Assembly: GCA_963580455.1 (NCBI GenBank)
Contig: OY756962.1
Location: 27,045,001-27,109,000 of the forward strand
Direction of reading: 5' to 3'
Source of the DNA: Euonymus europaeus
Lineage: Eukaryota; Streptophyta; Magnoliopsida; Celastrales; Celastraceae
DNA: 64,000 nt
Shown here: piece by piece, positions 36,073 through 48,592 of the stretch
Layout of the letters: each line of letters opens with the position of its first letter
Position numbering within the stretch: the first letter of the stretch is position 1
Program-made: the position numbers and the translations under genes
Notes under the pieces: generated by a model
The model's database searches: none
Told to the model about the DNA's origin: nothing
What the model saw: only the letters and a program-made list of their open reading frames with translations

Positions 36073-37547
36073 ATTTTTAGCTTGATTACACACTACTTTT
36101 CGAGCTCTACAATCCTGGATTTTTGGATTTCGATTTCGGAACTCGTGGCTAGTAGGTCTCGTTTCACCTATTTAGCCGCGAAATGTGGTTCCTTTATGTA
36201 AACGGTTTTATGAATATCCGTTGACTCCGAGTTCTGAATTCGGTGATTTTTAGCTTGATTTCACACTACTTTTCGAGCTCTACGATCCTGGCATTTCTGA
36301 TTTTGATTTAAGAACTCGTGGCTAGTTGGTCTCGTTTAACCTAGTTAGCCGCGAAATGTGGTTTCTTTACGTAAACGGTTTTATGAATATCCATTGACTC
36401 CGAGTTCTGAATTCGGTGATTTTTAGCATGATTACACACTACTTTCGAGCTCTACAATCCTGGGTTTTCGGATTTCGATTTCAGAACTCGTGGCTAGTAG
36501 GTCTCGTTTCACCAATTTAGCCGCGAAATGTGGTTTCTTTACGTAAACGGTTTTATGAATTTCCGTTGACTCCGAGTTCTAAATTCGGTGATTTTTAGCT
36601 TGATTTCACACTACTTTTCGAGCTCTACAATTCTGGGTTTTCGGATTTCGATTTCAGAACTCGTGGCTAGTAGGTCTCGTTTCACCTAGTTAGCCGCAAA
36701 ATGTGGTTTCTTTACGTAAACGGTTTTATGAATATCCGTTGACTCCGAGTACTGAATTCGGGTGATTTTTAGCTTGATTTCACACTACTTTTCGAGCTCT
36801 ACAATCCTGGGTTTTTGGATTTTGATTTCAGAACTCGTGGCTAGTAGGTCTCGTTTCACCTAGATAGCCGCGAAATGTGGTTTCTTTACGTAAACGGTTT
36901 TATGAATATCTGTTGACTCCGAGTTCTGAATTCGGTGATTTTTAGCTTGATTTCACACTACTTTTCCAGCTCTACAATCCTGGGTTTTCGGATTTCGATT
37001 TCAGAACTCGTGGCTAGTAGGCCTCGTTTCACCTAGTTAGCCGCGAAATGTGGTTTCTTTACGTAAACGGTTTTATGAATATCCGTTGACTCCGAGTTCT
37101 GAATTCGGTGATTTTTAGCTTGATTTCACACTACTTTTCGAGCTCTACAATCCTGGATTTTCGGATTTCGATTTCAGAACTCGTGGCTAGTAGGTCTCGT
37201 TTCAACTAGTTAGCCGCGAAATGTGGTTTCTTTACGTAAACGGTTTTATGAATATCCGTTGACTCCGAGTTCTGAATTCGGTGATTTTTAGCTTGATTCC
37301 ACACTACTTTTCGAGCTCTACCATCCTGGATTTTCGGATTTCGATTTCAGAACTCGTGGCTAGTAGGTCTCGTTTCACCTAGTTAGCCGCGAAATGTGGT
37401 TTCTTTAGGTAAACGGTTTTATGAATATCCGTTGACACCGAGTTCTGAATTCGGTGATTTTTAGCTTGATTTCACACTACTTTTCGAGCTCTACGTTCCT
37501 GTCGTTTCGGATTTTGATTTCAGAACTCGTGGCTAGTTGGTCTCGTT
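36073..37547 (+). repeat. 26-monomer-spaced block, copy 2
   Basis: Matches 31575-33049. The match ends where the first copy has CTCGTTTGACC (33044) and this one CTCGTTTCACC. Confidence 0.7.
36086..36960 (+). repeat. Triplicated 5-monomer block, copy 3
   Basis: Offset 4498 (26 x 173) from copy 1. It shares TTCCTTTATGTAAAC (31691 and 36189) with copy 1 but not copy 2, so copies 1 and 3 are the closer pair. The whole stretch 36073-37547 matches 31575-33049. Confidence 0.7.
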
Positions 37548-39019
37548 TCACCTAGTTAGCCGCGAAATGTGGTTTCTTTACGTAAACGGTTTTATGAATA
37601 TCCGTTGACTCCGAGTTCTGAATTCGGTGATTTTTAGCTTGATTTCACACTACTTTTCGAGCTCTACAATCCTGGGTTTTCGGATTTTGATTTTAGAACT
37701 CGTGGCTAGTAGGCCTCGTTTCACCTAGTTAGCCGCGAAATGTGGTTTCTTTACGTAAACGGTTTTATGAATATCCGTTAACTCCGAGTTCTGAATTCGG
37801 TGATTTTTAGCTTGATTTCACACTACTTTTCGAGCTCTACAATCCTAGCGTTTCGGATTTTTATTTCAGAACTCGTGGCTTGTAGGTCTCGTTCCATCTA
37901 GTTAGCCGCGAAATGTGGTTTCTTTACGTAAACGATTTTATGAATATCCGTTGACTCCGAGTTCTGAATTCGGTGATTTTTAGCTTGATTTCAAACTACT
38001 TTTCAAGCTCTACAATCCTGGATTTTCGGATTTCGATTTCAGAACTCGTGGCTAGTAGGTCTCGTTTCGCCTAGTTAGCCGCGAAATGTGGTTTCTTTAC
38101 GTAAACGGTTTTATGAATATCCGTTGACTCCGAGTTCTGAATTCGGTGATTTTTAGCTTGATTTCACACTACTTTTCGAGCTCTACAATCCTGGGTTTTC
38201 AGATTTCGATTTCAGAACTCGTGGCTAGTAGGTCTCGTTTCACCTAGTTAGCCGCGAAATGTGGTTTCTTTACGTAAACGGTTTTATGAATATCCGTTGA
38301 CTCCGAGTTCTGAATTCGGTGATTTTTAGCTTGATTTCACACTACTTTTCGAGCTCTACAATCCTGGATTTTCGGATTTCGATTTCAGAACTCGTGGCTA
38401 GTAGGTCTCGTTTCGCCTAGTTAGCCGCGAAATGTGGTTTCTTTACGTAAACGGTTTTATGAATATCCGTTGACTCCGAGTTCTGAATTCGGTGATTTTT
38501 AGCTTGATTTCACACTACTTTTCGAGCTCTACAATCCTGGGTTTTCAGATTTCGATTTCAGAACTCGTGGCTAGTAGGTCTCGTTTCACCTAGTTAGCCG
38601 CGAAATGTGGTTTCTTTACGTAAACGGTTTTATGAATATCCGTTGACTCCGGGTTCTGAATTCGGTGATTTTTAGCTTGATTTCACAATACTTTTTGAGC
38701 TCTACAATCCTGGGTTTTCGGATTTCGATTTCAGAACTCGTGGCTAGTAGGTCTCGTTTCACCTAGTTAGCCGCGAAATGTGGTTTCTTTACGTAAACGG
38801 TTTTATGAATATCCGTGACTCCGAGTTCTAAATTCGGTGATTTTTAGCTTGATTTCACACTACTTTTCGAGCTCTACAATCCTGGATTTTCGGATTTCGA
38901 TTTCAGAACTTGTGGCTAGTTGGTCTCGTTTCACCTAGTTAGCCGCGAAATGGGGTTTCTTTGCGTAAACGGTTTTATGAATATCCGTTGACTCCGAGTT
39001 CTGAATTCGGTGATTTTTA

Positions 39020-39711
39020 GCTTGATTTCACACTACTTTTCGAGCTCTACAATCCTGGGTTTTCAGATTTCGATTTCAGAACTCGTGGCTAGTAGGTCTC
39101 ATTTCACCTAGTTAGCCGCGAAATGTGGTTTCTTTACGTAAACGGTTTTATGAATATCCGTTGACTCCGGGTTCTGAATTCGGTGTTTTTTAACTTGATT
39201 TCACAATACTTTTTGAACTCTACAATCCTGGGTTTTCGGATTTCGATTTCAGAACTCGTGGCTAGTAGGTCTCGTTTCACCTAGTTAGCCGCGAAATGTG
39301 GTACCTTTACGTAAACGGTTTTATGAATATCCGTTGACTCCGAGTTCTGAATTCGGTGATTTTTTGCTTTATTTCACACTACTTTTCGAGCTCTACAATC
39401 CTGGGTTTTCAGATTTCGATTTCAGAACTCGTGGCTAGTAGGTCTCATTTCACCTAGTTAGCCGCGAAATGTGGTTTCTTTACGTAAACGGTTTTATGAA
39501 TATCCGTTGACTCCGGGTTCTGAATTCGGTGTTTTTTAACTTGATTTCACAATAATTTTTGAACTCTACAATCCTGGGTTTTCGGATTTCGATTTCAGAA
39601 CTCGTGGCTAGTAGGTCTCGTTTCACCTAGTTAGCCGCGAAATGTGGTACCTTTACGTAAACGGTTTTATGAATATCCGTTGACTCCGAGTTCTGAATTC
39701 GGTGATTTTTT
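39020..39711 (+). repeat. Two-monomer tandem duplication inside HOR copy 1
   Basis: A 346-bp (2 x 173) unit is repeated: GTGGTACC at 39299 and 39645, GTGTTTTTTAACTT near 39182 and 39528. The units differ at CACAATACTT against CACAATAATT. The later HOR copy has only one such pair, so this duplication is private to copy 1. Confidence 0.65.
39256..39428 (+). repeat. GGTACC-type monomer (first clear copy)
   Basis: GTGGTACCTTTACG replaces GTGGTTTCTTTACG, and in the same monomer TTTTTTGCTTTATT replaces TTTTTAGCTTGATT. Other GTGGTACC monomers have the motif near 39645, 42066, 42934, 45180, 46045, 50544, 51062, 51765, 52619, 53138, 54003, 54698, 56772, 59196, 60059, 60754 and 63523. A probable intermediate with only the first change (GTGGTATC) is near 35322. 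All lie in zone 3 except the intermediate. Confidence 0.8.
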
Positions 39712-40487
39712 GCTTTATTTCACACTACTTTTCGAGCTCTACGATCCTGGCGTTTCGGATTTTGATTTCAGAACTCGTGGTTAGTTGGTCTCGTTTCACC
39801 TAGTTAGCCGCGAAATGTGGTTTCTTTACGTAAACGGTTTTATGAATATCCGTTGACTCCGAGTTCTGAATTCGGTGATTTTTAGCTTGATTTCACACTA
39901 CTTTTCGAGCTCTACAATCCTGGATTTTCGGATTTCGATTTTAGAACTCGTGGCTAGTAGGTCTCGTTTCAACTAGTTAGCCACGAAATGTGGTTTCTTT
40001 ACGTAAACGGTTTTATGAATATCCGTTGACTCCGAGTTCTGAATTCGGTGATTTTTGGCTTGATTCCAAACTACTTTTCGAGCTCTACCATCCTGGATTT
40101 TCGGATTTCGATTTCAGAACTCGTGGCTAGTAGGTCTCGTTTCACCTAGTTAGCCGCGAAATGTGGTTTCTTTAGGTAAACGGTTTTATGAATATCCGTT
40201 GACACCGAGTTCTGAATTCGGTGATTTTTAGCTTGATTTCACACTACTTTTCGAGCTCTACGTTCCTGTCGTTTCGGATTTTGATTTCAGAACTCGTGGC
40301 TAGTTGGTCTCGTTTCACCTAGTTAGCCGCGAAATGTGGTTTCTTTAGGTAAACGGTTTTATGAATATCCGTTGACACCGAGTTCTGAATTCGGTGATTT
40401 TTAGCTTGATTTCACACTACTTTTCGAGCTCTACGTTCCTGTCGTTTCGGATTTTGATTTCAGAACTCGTGGCTAGTTGGTCTCGTT

Positions 40488-43400
40488 TCACCTAGTTAGC
40501 CGCGAAATGTGGTTTCTTTACGTAATCAGTTTTATGAATATCCGTTGACTCCGAGTTCTGAATTCGGTGATTTTTAGCTTGATTTCACACTACTTTTCGA
40601 GCTCTACAATCCTGGGTTTTCGGATTTTGATTTTAGAACTCGTGGCTAGTAGGCCTCGTTTCACCTAGTTAGCCGCAAAATGTGGTTTCTTTACGTAAAC
40701 GGTTTTATGAATATCCGTTAACTCCGAGTTCTGAATTCGGTGATTTTTAGCTTGATTTCACACTACTTTTCGAGCTCTACAATCCTAGCGTTTCGGATTT
40801 TTATTTCAGAACTCGTGGCTTGTAGGTCTCGTTCCATCTAGTTAGCCGCGAAATGTGGTTTCTTTACGTAAACGATTTTATGAATATCCGTTGACTCCGA
40901 GTTCTGAATTCGGTGATTTTTAGCTTGATTTCACACTACTTTTCAAGCTCTACAATCCCGGATTTTCGGATTTCGATTTCAGAACTCGTGGCTAGTAGGT
41001 CTCGTTTCACCAAGTTAGCCGCGAAATGTGGTTTCTTTACGTAAACGGTTTTATGAATATCCGTTGACTCCGAGTTCTGAATTCGGTGATTTTTAGCTTG
41101 ATTTCACACTACTTTTCGAGCTCTACAATCCTGGATTTTCGGATTTCGATTTCAGAACTCGTGGCTAGTAGGTCTCGTTTCGCCTAGTTAGCCGCGAAAT
41201 GTGGTTTCTTTACGTAAACGGTTTTATGAATATCCGTTGACTCCGAGTTCTGAATTCGGTGATTTTTAGCTTGATTTCACACTACTTTTCGAGCTCTACA
41301 ATCCTGGGTTTTCAGATTTCGATTTCAGAACTCGTGGCTAGTAGGTCTCGTTTCACCTAGTTAGCCGCGAAATGTGGTTTCTTTACGTAAACGGTTTTAT
41401 GAATATCCGTTGACTCCGGGTTCTGAATTCGGTGATTTTTAGCTTGATTTCACAATACTTTTTGAGCTCTACAATCCTGGGTTTTCGGATTTCGATTTCA
41501 GAACTCGTGGCTAGTAGGTCTCGTTTCACCTAGTTAGCCGCGAAATGTGGTTTCTTTACGTAAACGGTTTTATGAATATCCGTGACTCCGAGTTCTGAAT
41601 TCGGTGATTTTTAGCTTGATTTCACACTACTTTTCGAGCTCTACAATCCTGGATTTTCGGATTTCGATTTCAGAACTTGTGGCTAGTTGGTCTCGTTTCA
41701 CCTAGTTAGCCGCGAAATGGGGTTTCTTTGCGTAAACGGTTTTATGAATATCCGTTGACTCCGAGTTCTGAATTCGGTGATTTTTAGCTTGATTTCACAC
41801 TACTTTTTGAGCTCTACAATCCTGGGTTTTCAGATTTCGATTTCAGAACTCGTGGCTAGTAGGTCTCATTTCACCTAGTTAGCCGCGAAATGTGGTTTCT
41901 TTACGTAAACGGTTTTATGAATATCCGTTGACTCCGGGTTCTGAATTCGGTGTTTTTTAACTTGATTTCACAATAATTTTTGAACTCTACAATCCTGGGT
42001 TTTCGGATTTCGATTTCAGAACTCGTGGCTAGTAGGTCTCGTTTCACCTAGTTAGCCGCGAAATGTGGTACCTTTACGTAAACGGTTTTATGAATATCCG
42101 TTGACTCCGAGTTCTGAATTCGGTGATTTTTTGCTTTATTTCACACTACTTTTCGAGCTCTACGATCCTGGCGTTTCGGATTTTGATTTCAGAACTCGTG
42201 GTTAGTTGGTCTCGTTTCACCTAGTTAGCCGCGAAATGTGGTTTCTTTACGTAAACGGTTTTATGAATATCCGTTGACTCCGAGTTCTGAATTCGGTGAT
42301 TTTTAGCTTGATTTCACACTACTTTTCGAGCTCTACAATCCTGAATTTTCGGATTTCGATTTCAGAACTCGTGGCTAGTAGGTCTCGTTTCACCTAGTTA
42401 GCCGCAAAATGTGGTTTCTTTACGTAAACGGTTTTATGAATATCCGTTGACTCCGAGTTCTGAATTCGGTGATTTTTAGCTTGATTTCACACTACTTTTC
42501 GAGCTCTACAATCCTGGATTTTCGGATTTCGATTTCAGAACTTGTGGCTAGTTGGTCTCGTTTCACCAAGTTAGCCGCGAAATGGGGTTTCTTTGCGTAA
42601 ACGGTTTTATGAATATCCGTTGACTCCGAGTTCTGAATTCGGTGATTCTTAGCTTGATTTCACACTACTTTTCGAGCTCTACAATCCTGGGTTTTCAGAT
42701 TTCGATTTCAGAACTCGTGGCTAGTAGGTCTCCTTTCACCTAGTTAGCCGCGAAATGTGGTTTCTTTACGTAAACGGTTTTATGAATATCCGTTGACTCC
42801 GGGTTCTGAATTCGGTGATTTTTAGCTTGATTTCACAATACTTTTTGAGCTCTACAATCCTGGGTTTTCGGATTTCGATTTCAGAACTCGTGGCTAGTAC
42901 GTCTCGTTTCACCTAGTTAGCCGCGAAATGTGGTACCTTTACGTAAACGGTTTTATGAATATCCGTTGACTCCGAGTTCTGAATTCGTTGATTTTTTGCT
43001 TTATTTCACACTACTTTTCGAGCTCTACGATCCTGGCGTTTCGGATTTTGATTTCAGAACTCGTGGTTAGTTGGTCTCGTTTCACCTAGTTAGCCGCGAA
43101 ATGTGGTTTCTTTACGTAAACGGTTTTATGAATATCCGTTGACTCCGAGTTCTGAATTCGGTGATTTTTAGCTTGATTTCACACTACTTTTCGAGCTCTA
43201 CAATCCTGGATTTTCGGATTTCGATTTCAGAACTCGTGGCTAGTAGGTCTCGTTTCAACTAGTTAGCCGCGAAATGTGGTTTCTTTACGTAAACGGTTTT
43301 ATGAATATCCGTTGACTCCGAGTTCTGAATTCGGTGATTTTTAGCTTGATTCCACACTACTTTTCGAGCTCTACCATCCTGGATTTTCGGATTTCGATTT

Positions 43401-43600
43401 CAGAACTCGTGGCTAGTAGGTCTCGTTTCACCTAGTTAGCCGCGAAATGTGGTTTCTTTAGGTAAACGGTTTTATGAATATCCGTTGACACCGAGTTCTG
43501 AATTCGGTGATTTTTAGCTTGATTTCACACTACTTTTCGAGCTCTACGTTCCTGTCGTTTCGGATTTTGATTTCAGAACTCGTGGCTAGTTGGTCTCGTT
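40488..43600 (+). repeat. 18-monomer HOR, copy 2
   Basis: Same marks as copy 1: ATCCGTTAACTCC (40711), GTTCCATCTAG (40831) and ATCCGTGACTCC (41578). The next copy is 3113 bp on (18 x 173 - 1). Confidence 0.65.
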
Positions 43601-44620
43601 TCACCTAGTTAGCCGCGAAATGGGGTTTCTTTACGTAAACGGTTTTATGAATATCCGTTGACTCCGAGTTCTGAATTCGGTGATTTTTAGCTTGATTTCA
43701 CACTACTTTTCGAGCTCTACAATCCTGGGTTTTCGGATTTTGATTTTAGAACTCGTGGCTAGTAGGCCTCGTTTCACCTAGTTAGCCGCGAAATGTGGTT
43801 TCTTTACGTAAACGGTTTTATGAATATCCGTTAACTCCGAGTTCTGAATTCGGTGATTTTTAGCTTGATTTCACACTACTTTTCGAGCTCTACAATCCTA
43901 GCGTTTCGGATTTTTATTTCAGAACTCGTGGCTTGTAGGTCTCGTTCCATCTAGTTAGCCGCGAAATGTGGTTTCTTTACGTAAACGATTTTATGAATAT
44001 CCGCTGACTCCGAGTTCTGAATTCGGTGATTTTTAGCTTGATTTCACACTACTTTTCAAGCTCTACAATCCTGGATTTTCGGATTTCGATTTCAGAACTC
44101 GTGGCTAGTAGGTCTCGTTTCACCTAGTTAGCCGCGAAATGTGGTTTCTTTACGTAAACGGTTTTATGAATATCCATTGACTCCGAGTTCTGAATTCGGT
44201 GATTTTTAGCTTGATTTCACACTACTTTTTGAGCTCTACAATCCTGGATTTTCGGATTTCGATTTCTGAACTCGTGGCTAGTAGGTCTCGTTTCGCCTAG
44301 TTAGCCGCGAAATGTGGTTTCTTTACGTAAACGGTTTTATGAATATCCGTTGACTCCGAGTTCTGAATTCGGTGATTTTTAGCTTGATTTCACACTACTT
44401 TTCGAGCTCTACAATCCTGGGTTTTCAGATTTCGATTTCAGAACCCGTGGCTAGTAGGTCTCGTTTCACCTAGTTAGCCGCGAAATGTGGTTTCTTTACG
44501 TAAACGGTTTTATGAATAACCGTTGACTCCGGGTTTTGAATTCGGTGATTTTTAGCTTGATTTCACAATACTTTTTGAGCTCTACAATCCTGCGTTTTCG
44601 GATTTCGATTTCAGAACTCG
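43601..44620 (+). repeat. 17/18-monomer HOR, partial copy 3
   Basis: About six monomers collinear with 40488 onward at 3113 bp: the GTTAACTCC mark near 43831, GTTCCATCTAG at 43944, then CACAATACTTTTTGAGC. Private changes are AACCCGTGG (44443) and GAATAACCG (44514). The match is lost at AGTACGTCTCG near 44628. Confidence 0.65.
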
Positions 44621-46862
44621 TGGCTAGTACGTCTCGTTTCGCCTAGTTAGCCGCGAAATGTGGTTTCTTTACGTAAACGGTTTTATGAATATCCGTTGAC
44701 TCCGAGTTCTGAATTCGGTGATTTTTAGCTTGATTTCACACTACTTTTCGAGCTCTACGTACCTGGCGTTCTGGATTTTGATTTCAGAACTCGTGGCTAG
44801 TTGGTCTCGTTTCACCTAGTTAGCCGCGAAATGGGGTTTCTTTACGTAAACGGTTTTATGAATATCCGTTGACTCCGAGTTCTGAATTCGGTGATTTTTA
44901 GCTTGATTTCACACTACTTTTCGAGCTCTACAATCCTGGGTTTTCGGATTTCGATTTCAGAACTCGTGGCTAGTAGGTCTCGTTTCACCTAGTTAGCCGC
45001 GAAATGTGGTTTCTTTACGTAAACGGTTTTATGAATATCCGTTGACTCCGGGTTCTGAATTCGGTGATTTTTAGCTTGATTTCACACTACTTTTCGAGCT
45101 CTACAATCCTGGGTTTTCGGATTTCGATTTCAGAACTCGTGGCTAGTAGGTCTCGTTTCACCTAGTTAGCCGCGAAATGTGGTACCATTACGTAAACGGT
45201 TTTATGAATATCCGTTGACTCCGAGTTCTGAATTCGGTGATTTTTTGCTTTATTTCACACTACTTTTCGAGCTCTACGATCCTGGCGTTTCGGATTTCGA
45301 TTTCAGAACTCGTGGCTAGTTGGTCTCATTTCACCTAGTTAGCCGCGAAATGTGGTTTCTTTACGTAAACGGTTTTATGAATATCCGTTGACTCCGAATT
45401 CTGAATTCGGTGATTTTTAGCTTGATTTCACACTACTTTTCGAGCTCTACAATCCGAGGTTTTCGGATTTCGATTTCAGAACTCGTGGCTAGTAGGCCTC
45501 ATTTCACCTAGTTAGCCGCGAAATGTGGTTTCTTTACGTAAACGGTTTTATGAATATCCGTTGACTCCGAGTTCTGAATTCGGTGATTTTTTGCTTTATT
45601 TCACACTACTTTTCGAGCTCTACGATCCTGGCGTTTCGGATTTTGATTTCAGAACTCGTGGTTAGTTGGTCTCGTTTCACCTAGTTAGCCGCGAAATGTG
45701 GTTTCTTTACGTAAACGGTTTTATGAATATCCGTTGACTCCGAGTTCTGAATTCGGTGATTTTTAGCTTGATTCCACAATACTTTTTGAGCTCTACAATC
45801 CTGGGTTTTTGGATTTCGATTTCAGAACTCGTGGCTAGTAGGTCTCGTTTCACGTAGTTAGCCGCGAAATGTGGTTTCTTTACGTAAACGGTTTTATGAA
45901 TATCCGTTGACTCCGGGTTCTGAATTCGGTGATTTTTAGCTTGATTTCACACTACTTTTCGAGCTCTACAATCCAGGGTTTTCGGATTTCGATTTCAGAA
46001 CTCGTGGCTAGTAGGTCTCGTTTCACCTAGTTAGCCGCGAAATGTGGTACCATTACATAAACGGTTTTATGAATATCCGTTGACTCCGAGTTCTGAATTC
46101 GGTGATTTTTTTCTTTATTTCACACTACTTTTCGAGCTCTACGATCCTGGCGTTTCGGATTTTGATTTCAGAACTCGTGGCTAGTTGGTCTCATTTCACA
46201 TAGTTAGCCGCGAAATGTGGTTTCTTTACGTAAACGGTTTTATGAATATCCGTTGACTCCGAATTCTGAATTCGGTGATTTTTAGCTTGATTTCACACTA
46301 CTTTTCGAGCTCTACAATCCGAGGTTTTCGGATTTCGATTTCAGAACTCGTGGCTAGTAGGCCTCGTTTCACCTAGTTAGCCGCGAAATGTGGTTTCTTT
46401 ACGTAAACGGTTTTATGAATATCCGTTGACTCCGAGTTCTGAATTCGGTGATTTTTAGCTTGATTTCACACTACTTTTCGAGCTCTACAGTCCTAGAATT
46501 TCGGATTTTGATTTCAGAACTCGTGGCATGTAGGTCTCGTTCCATCTAGTTAGCCGCGAAATGTGGTTTCTTTACGTAAACGGTTTTATGAATATCCGTT
46601 GACTCCGAGTTCTGAATTCGGTGATTTTTAGCTTGATTTCACACTACTTTTCAAGCTCTACAATCCTGGGTTTTTGGATTTTGATTTCAGAACTCCTGGC
46701 TAGTAGGTCTCGTTTCACCTAGTTAGCCGCGAAATGTGATTTCTTTACGTAAACGGTTTTATGAATATCCGTTGACTCCGAGATCTGAATTCGGTGATTT
46801 TTAGCTTGATTTCACACTACTTTTCGAGCTCTACAATCCTGGATTTTCAGATTTTGATTTCA

Positions 46863-48592
46863 GAACTCGTGGCTAGTTGGTCTCGTTTCACCTAGTTAGC
46901 CGTGAAATGTGGTTTCTTTACGTAAACGGTTTTACGAATATCCGTTGACTCCGAGTTCTGAATTCGATGATTTTTAGCTTGATTTCACACTACTTTTCGA
47001 GCTCTACAATCCTGGGTTTTCGGATTTCGATTTCAGAACTCGTGGCTAGTAGGTCTCGTTTCACCTAGTTAGCCGCGAAATGTGGTTTCTTTACGTAAAC
47101 GGTTTTATGAATATCCGTTGACTCCGAGTTCTGAATTCGGTGATTTTTAGCTTGATTTCACACTACTTTTCGAGCTCTACAATCCTGGGTTTTTGGATTT
47201 TGATTTCAGAACTCGTGGCTAGTAGGTCTCGTTTCACCTAGTTAGCCGCGAAATGTGGTTTCTTTACGTAAACGGTTTTATGAATATCCATTGACTCCGA
47301 GTTCTGAATTCGGTGATTTTTAGCTTGATTTCACACTACTTTTCGAGCTCTACAATCCTGGGTTTTCGGATTTCGATTTTAGAACTCGTGGCTAGTAGGC
47401 CTCGTTTCACATAGTTAGCCGCGAAATGTGGTTTCTTTACGTAAACGGTTTTATGAATATCCGTTGACTCCGAGTTCTGAATTCGGTGATTTTTAGCTTG
47501 ATTTCACACTACTTTTCGAGCTCTACAATCCTGGGTTTTTGGATTTTGATTTCAGAACTCGTGGCTAGTAGGTCTCGTTTCACCTAGTTAGCCGCGAAAT
47601 GTGGTTTCTTTACGTAAACGGTTTTATGAATATCCGTTGACTCCGAGTTCTGAATTCGGTGATTTTTAGCTTGATTTCACACTACTTTTCGAGCTCTACA
47701 ATCCTAGGGTTTCGGATTTTTATTTCAGAACTCGTGGCTTGTAGGTCTCGTTCCATCTAGTTAGCCGCGAAATGTGGTTTCTTTACGTAAACGGTTTTAT
47801 GAATATCCGTTGACTCCGAGTTCTGAATTCGGTGATTTTTAGCTTGATTTCACACTACTTTTCGAGCTCTACAATCCTAGGGTTTCGGATTTTTATTTCA
47901 GAACTCGTGGCTTGTAGGTCTCGTTCCATCTAGTTAGCCGCGAAATGTGGTTTCTTTACGTAAACGGTTTTATGAATATCCGTTGACTCCGAGTTCTGAA
48001 TTCGGTGATTTTTAGCTTGATTTCACACTACTTTTCAAGCTCTACAATCCTGGATTTTCGGATTTTGATTTCAGAACTCGTGGCTAGTAGGTCTCGTTTC
48101 ACCTAGTTAGCCGCGAAATGTGGTTTCTTTACGTAAACGGTTTTATGAATATCCGTTGACTCCGAGTTCTGAATTCGGTGATTTTTAGCTTGATTTCACA
48201 CTACTTTTCGAGCTCTACAATCCTGGATTTTCGGATTTCGATTTCAGAACTCGTGGCTAGTAGGTCTCGTTTCGCCTAGTTAGCCGCGAAATGTGGTTTC
48301 TTTACTTAAACGGTTTTATGAATATCCGTTGACTCCGAGTTCTGAATTCGGTGATTTTTAGCTTGATTTCACACTACTTTTCGAGCTCAACGTTCCTGGC
48401 GTTCTGGATTTTGATTTCAGAACTTGTGGCTAGTTGGTCTCGTTTCACCTAGTTAGCCGCGAAATGGGGTTTCTTTACGTAAACGGTTTTATGAATATCC
48501 GTTGACTCCGAGTTCTGAATTCGGTGATTTTTAGCTCGATTTCACACTACTTTTCGAGCTCTACAATCCTGGGTTTTCGGATTTCGATTTCA
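46863..48592 (+). repeat. 10-monomer HOR, copy 1
   Basis: A 1730-bp unit repeated immediately downstream. It contains CCGTGAAATG with TTTTACGAATATCC, two successive GTTCCATCTAG monomers, TTTACTTAAACGG, GAGCTCAACGTTCC and TTAGCTCGATT (48531). Confidence 0.85.

Larger units (their letters stand above)
27151..37850 (+). repeat. Array zone 2: diverged, length-variable monomers
   Basis: Zone 1 subtypes disappear and more private changes appear. Words typical of this zone are GATTACACAC, TCTTTAAGTAAAC, AATCTTGGCG and TTTAAGAACTCG. About 10 of the 18 length changes in the window fall here, including three 5-bp deletions. Blocks of about 0.4 to 1.5 kb recur at offsets of 8, 11, 12, 15 and 26 monomers. 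Zone 3 markers begin to appear singly near 35.2-35.4 kb (CCGGGTTC, TTTTTTGCTTTA), so the right boundary is gradual. Confidence 0.65.
37548..40487 (+). repeat. 17-monomer HOR, copy 1
   Basis: Marked by ATCCGTTAACTCC (37771), GTTCCATCTAG (37891), GCCTAGTTAG after CTCGTTTC, ATCCGTGACTCC (1-bp deletion, 38811) and GTGGTACC. The next copy lies 2940 bp on (17 x 173 - 1). The offset drops to 16 monomers after about 38.3 kb, so the copies differ internally by one whole monomer. Confidence 0.65.
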
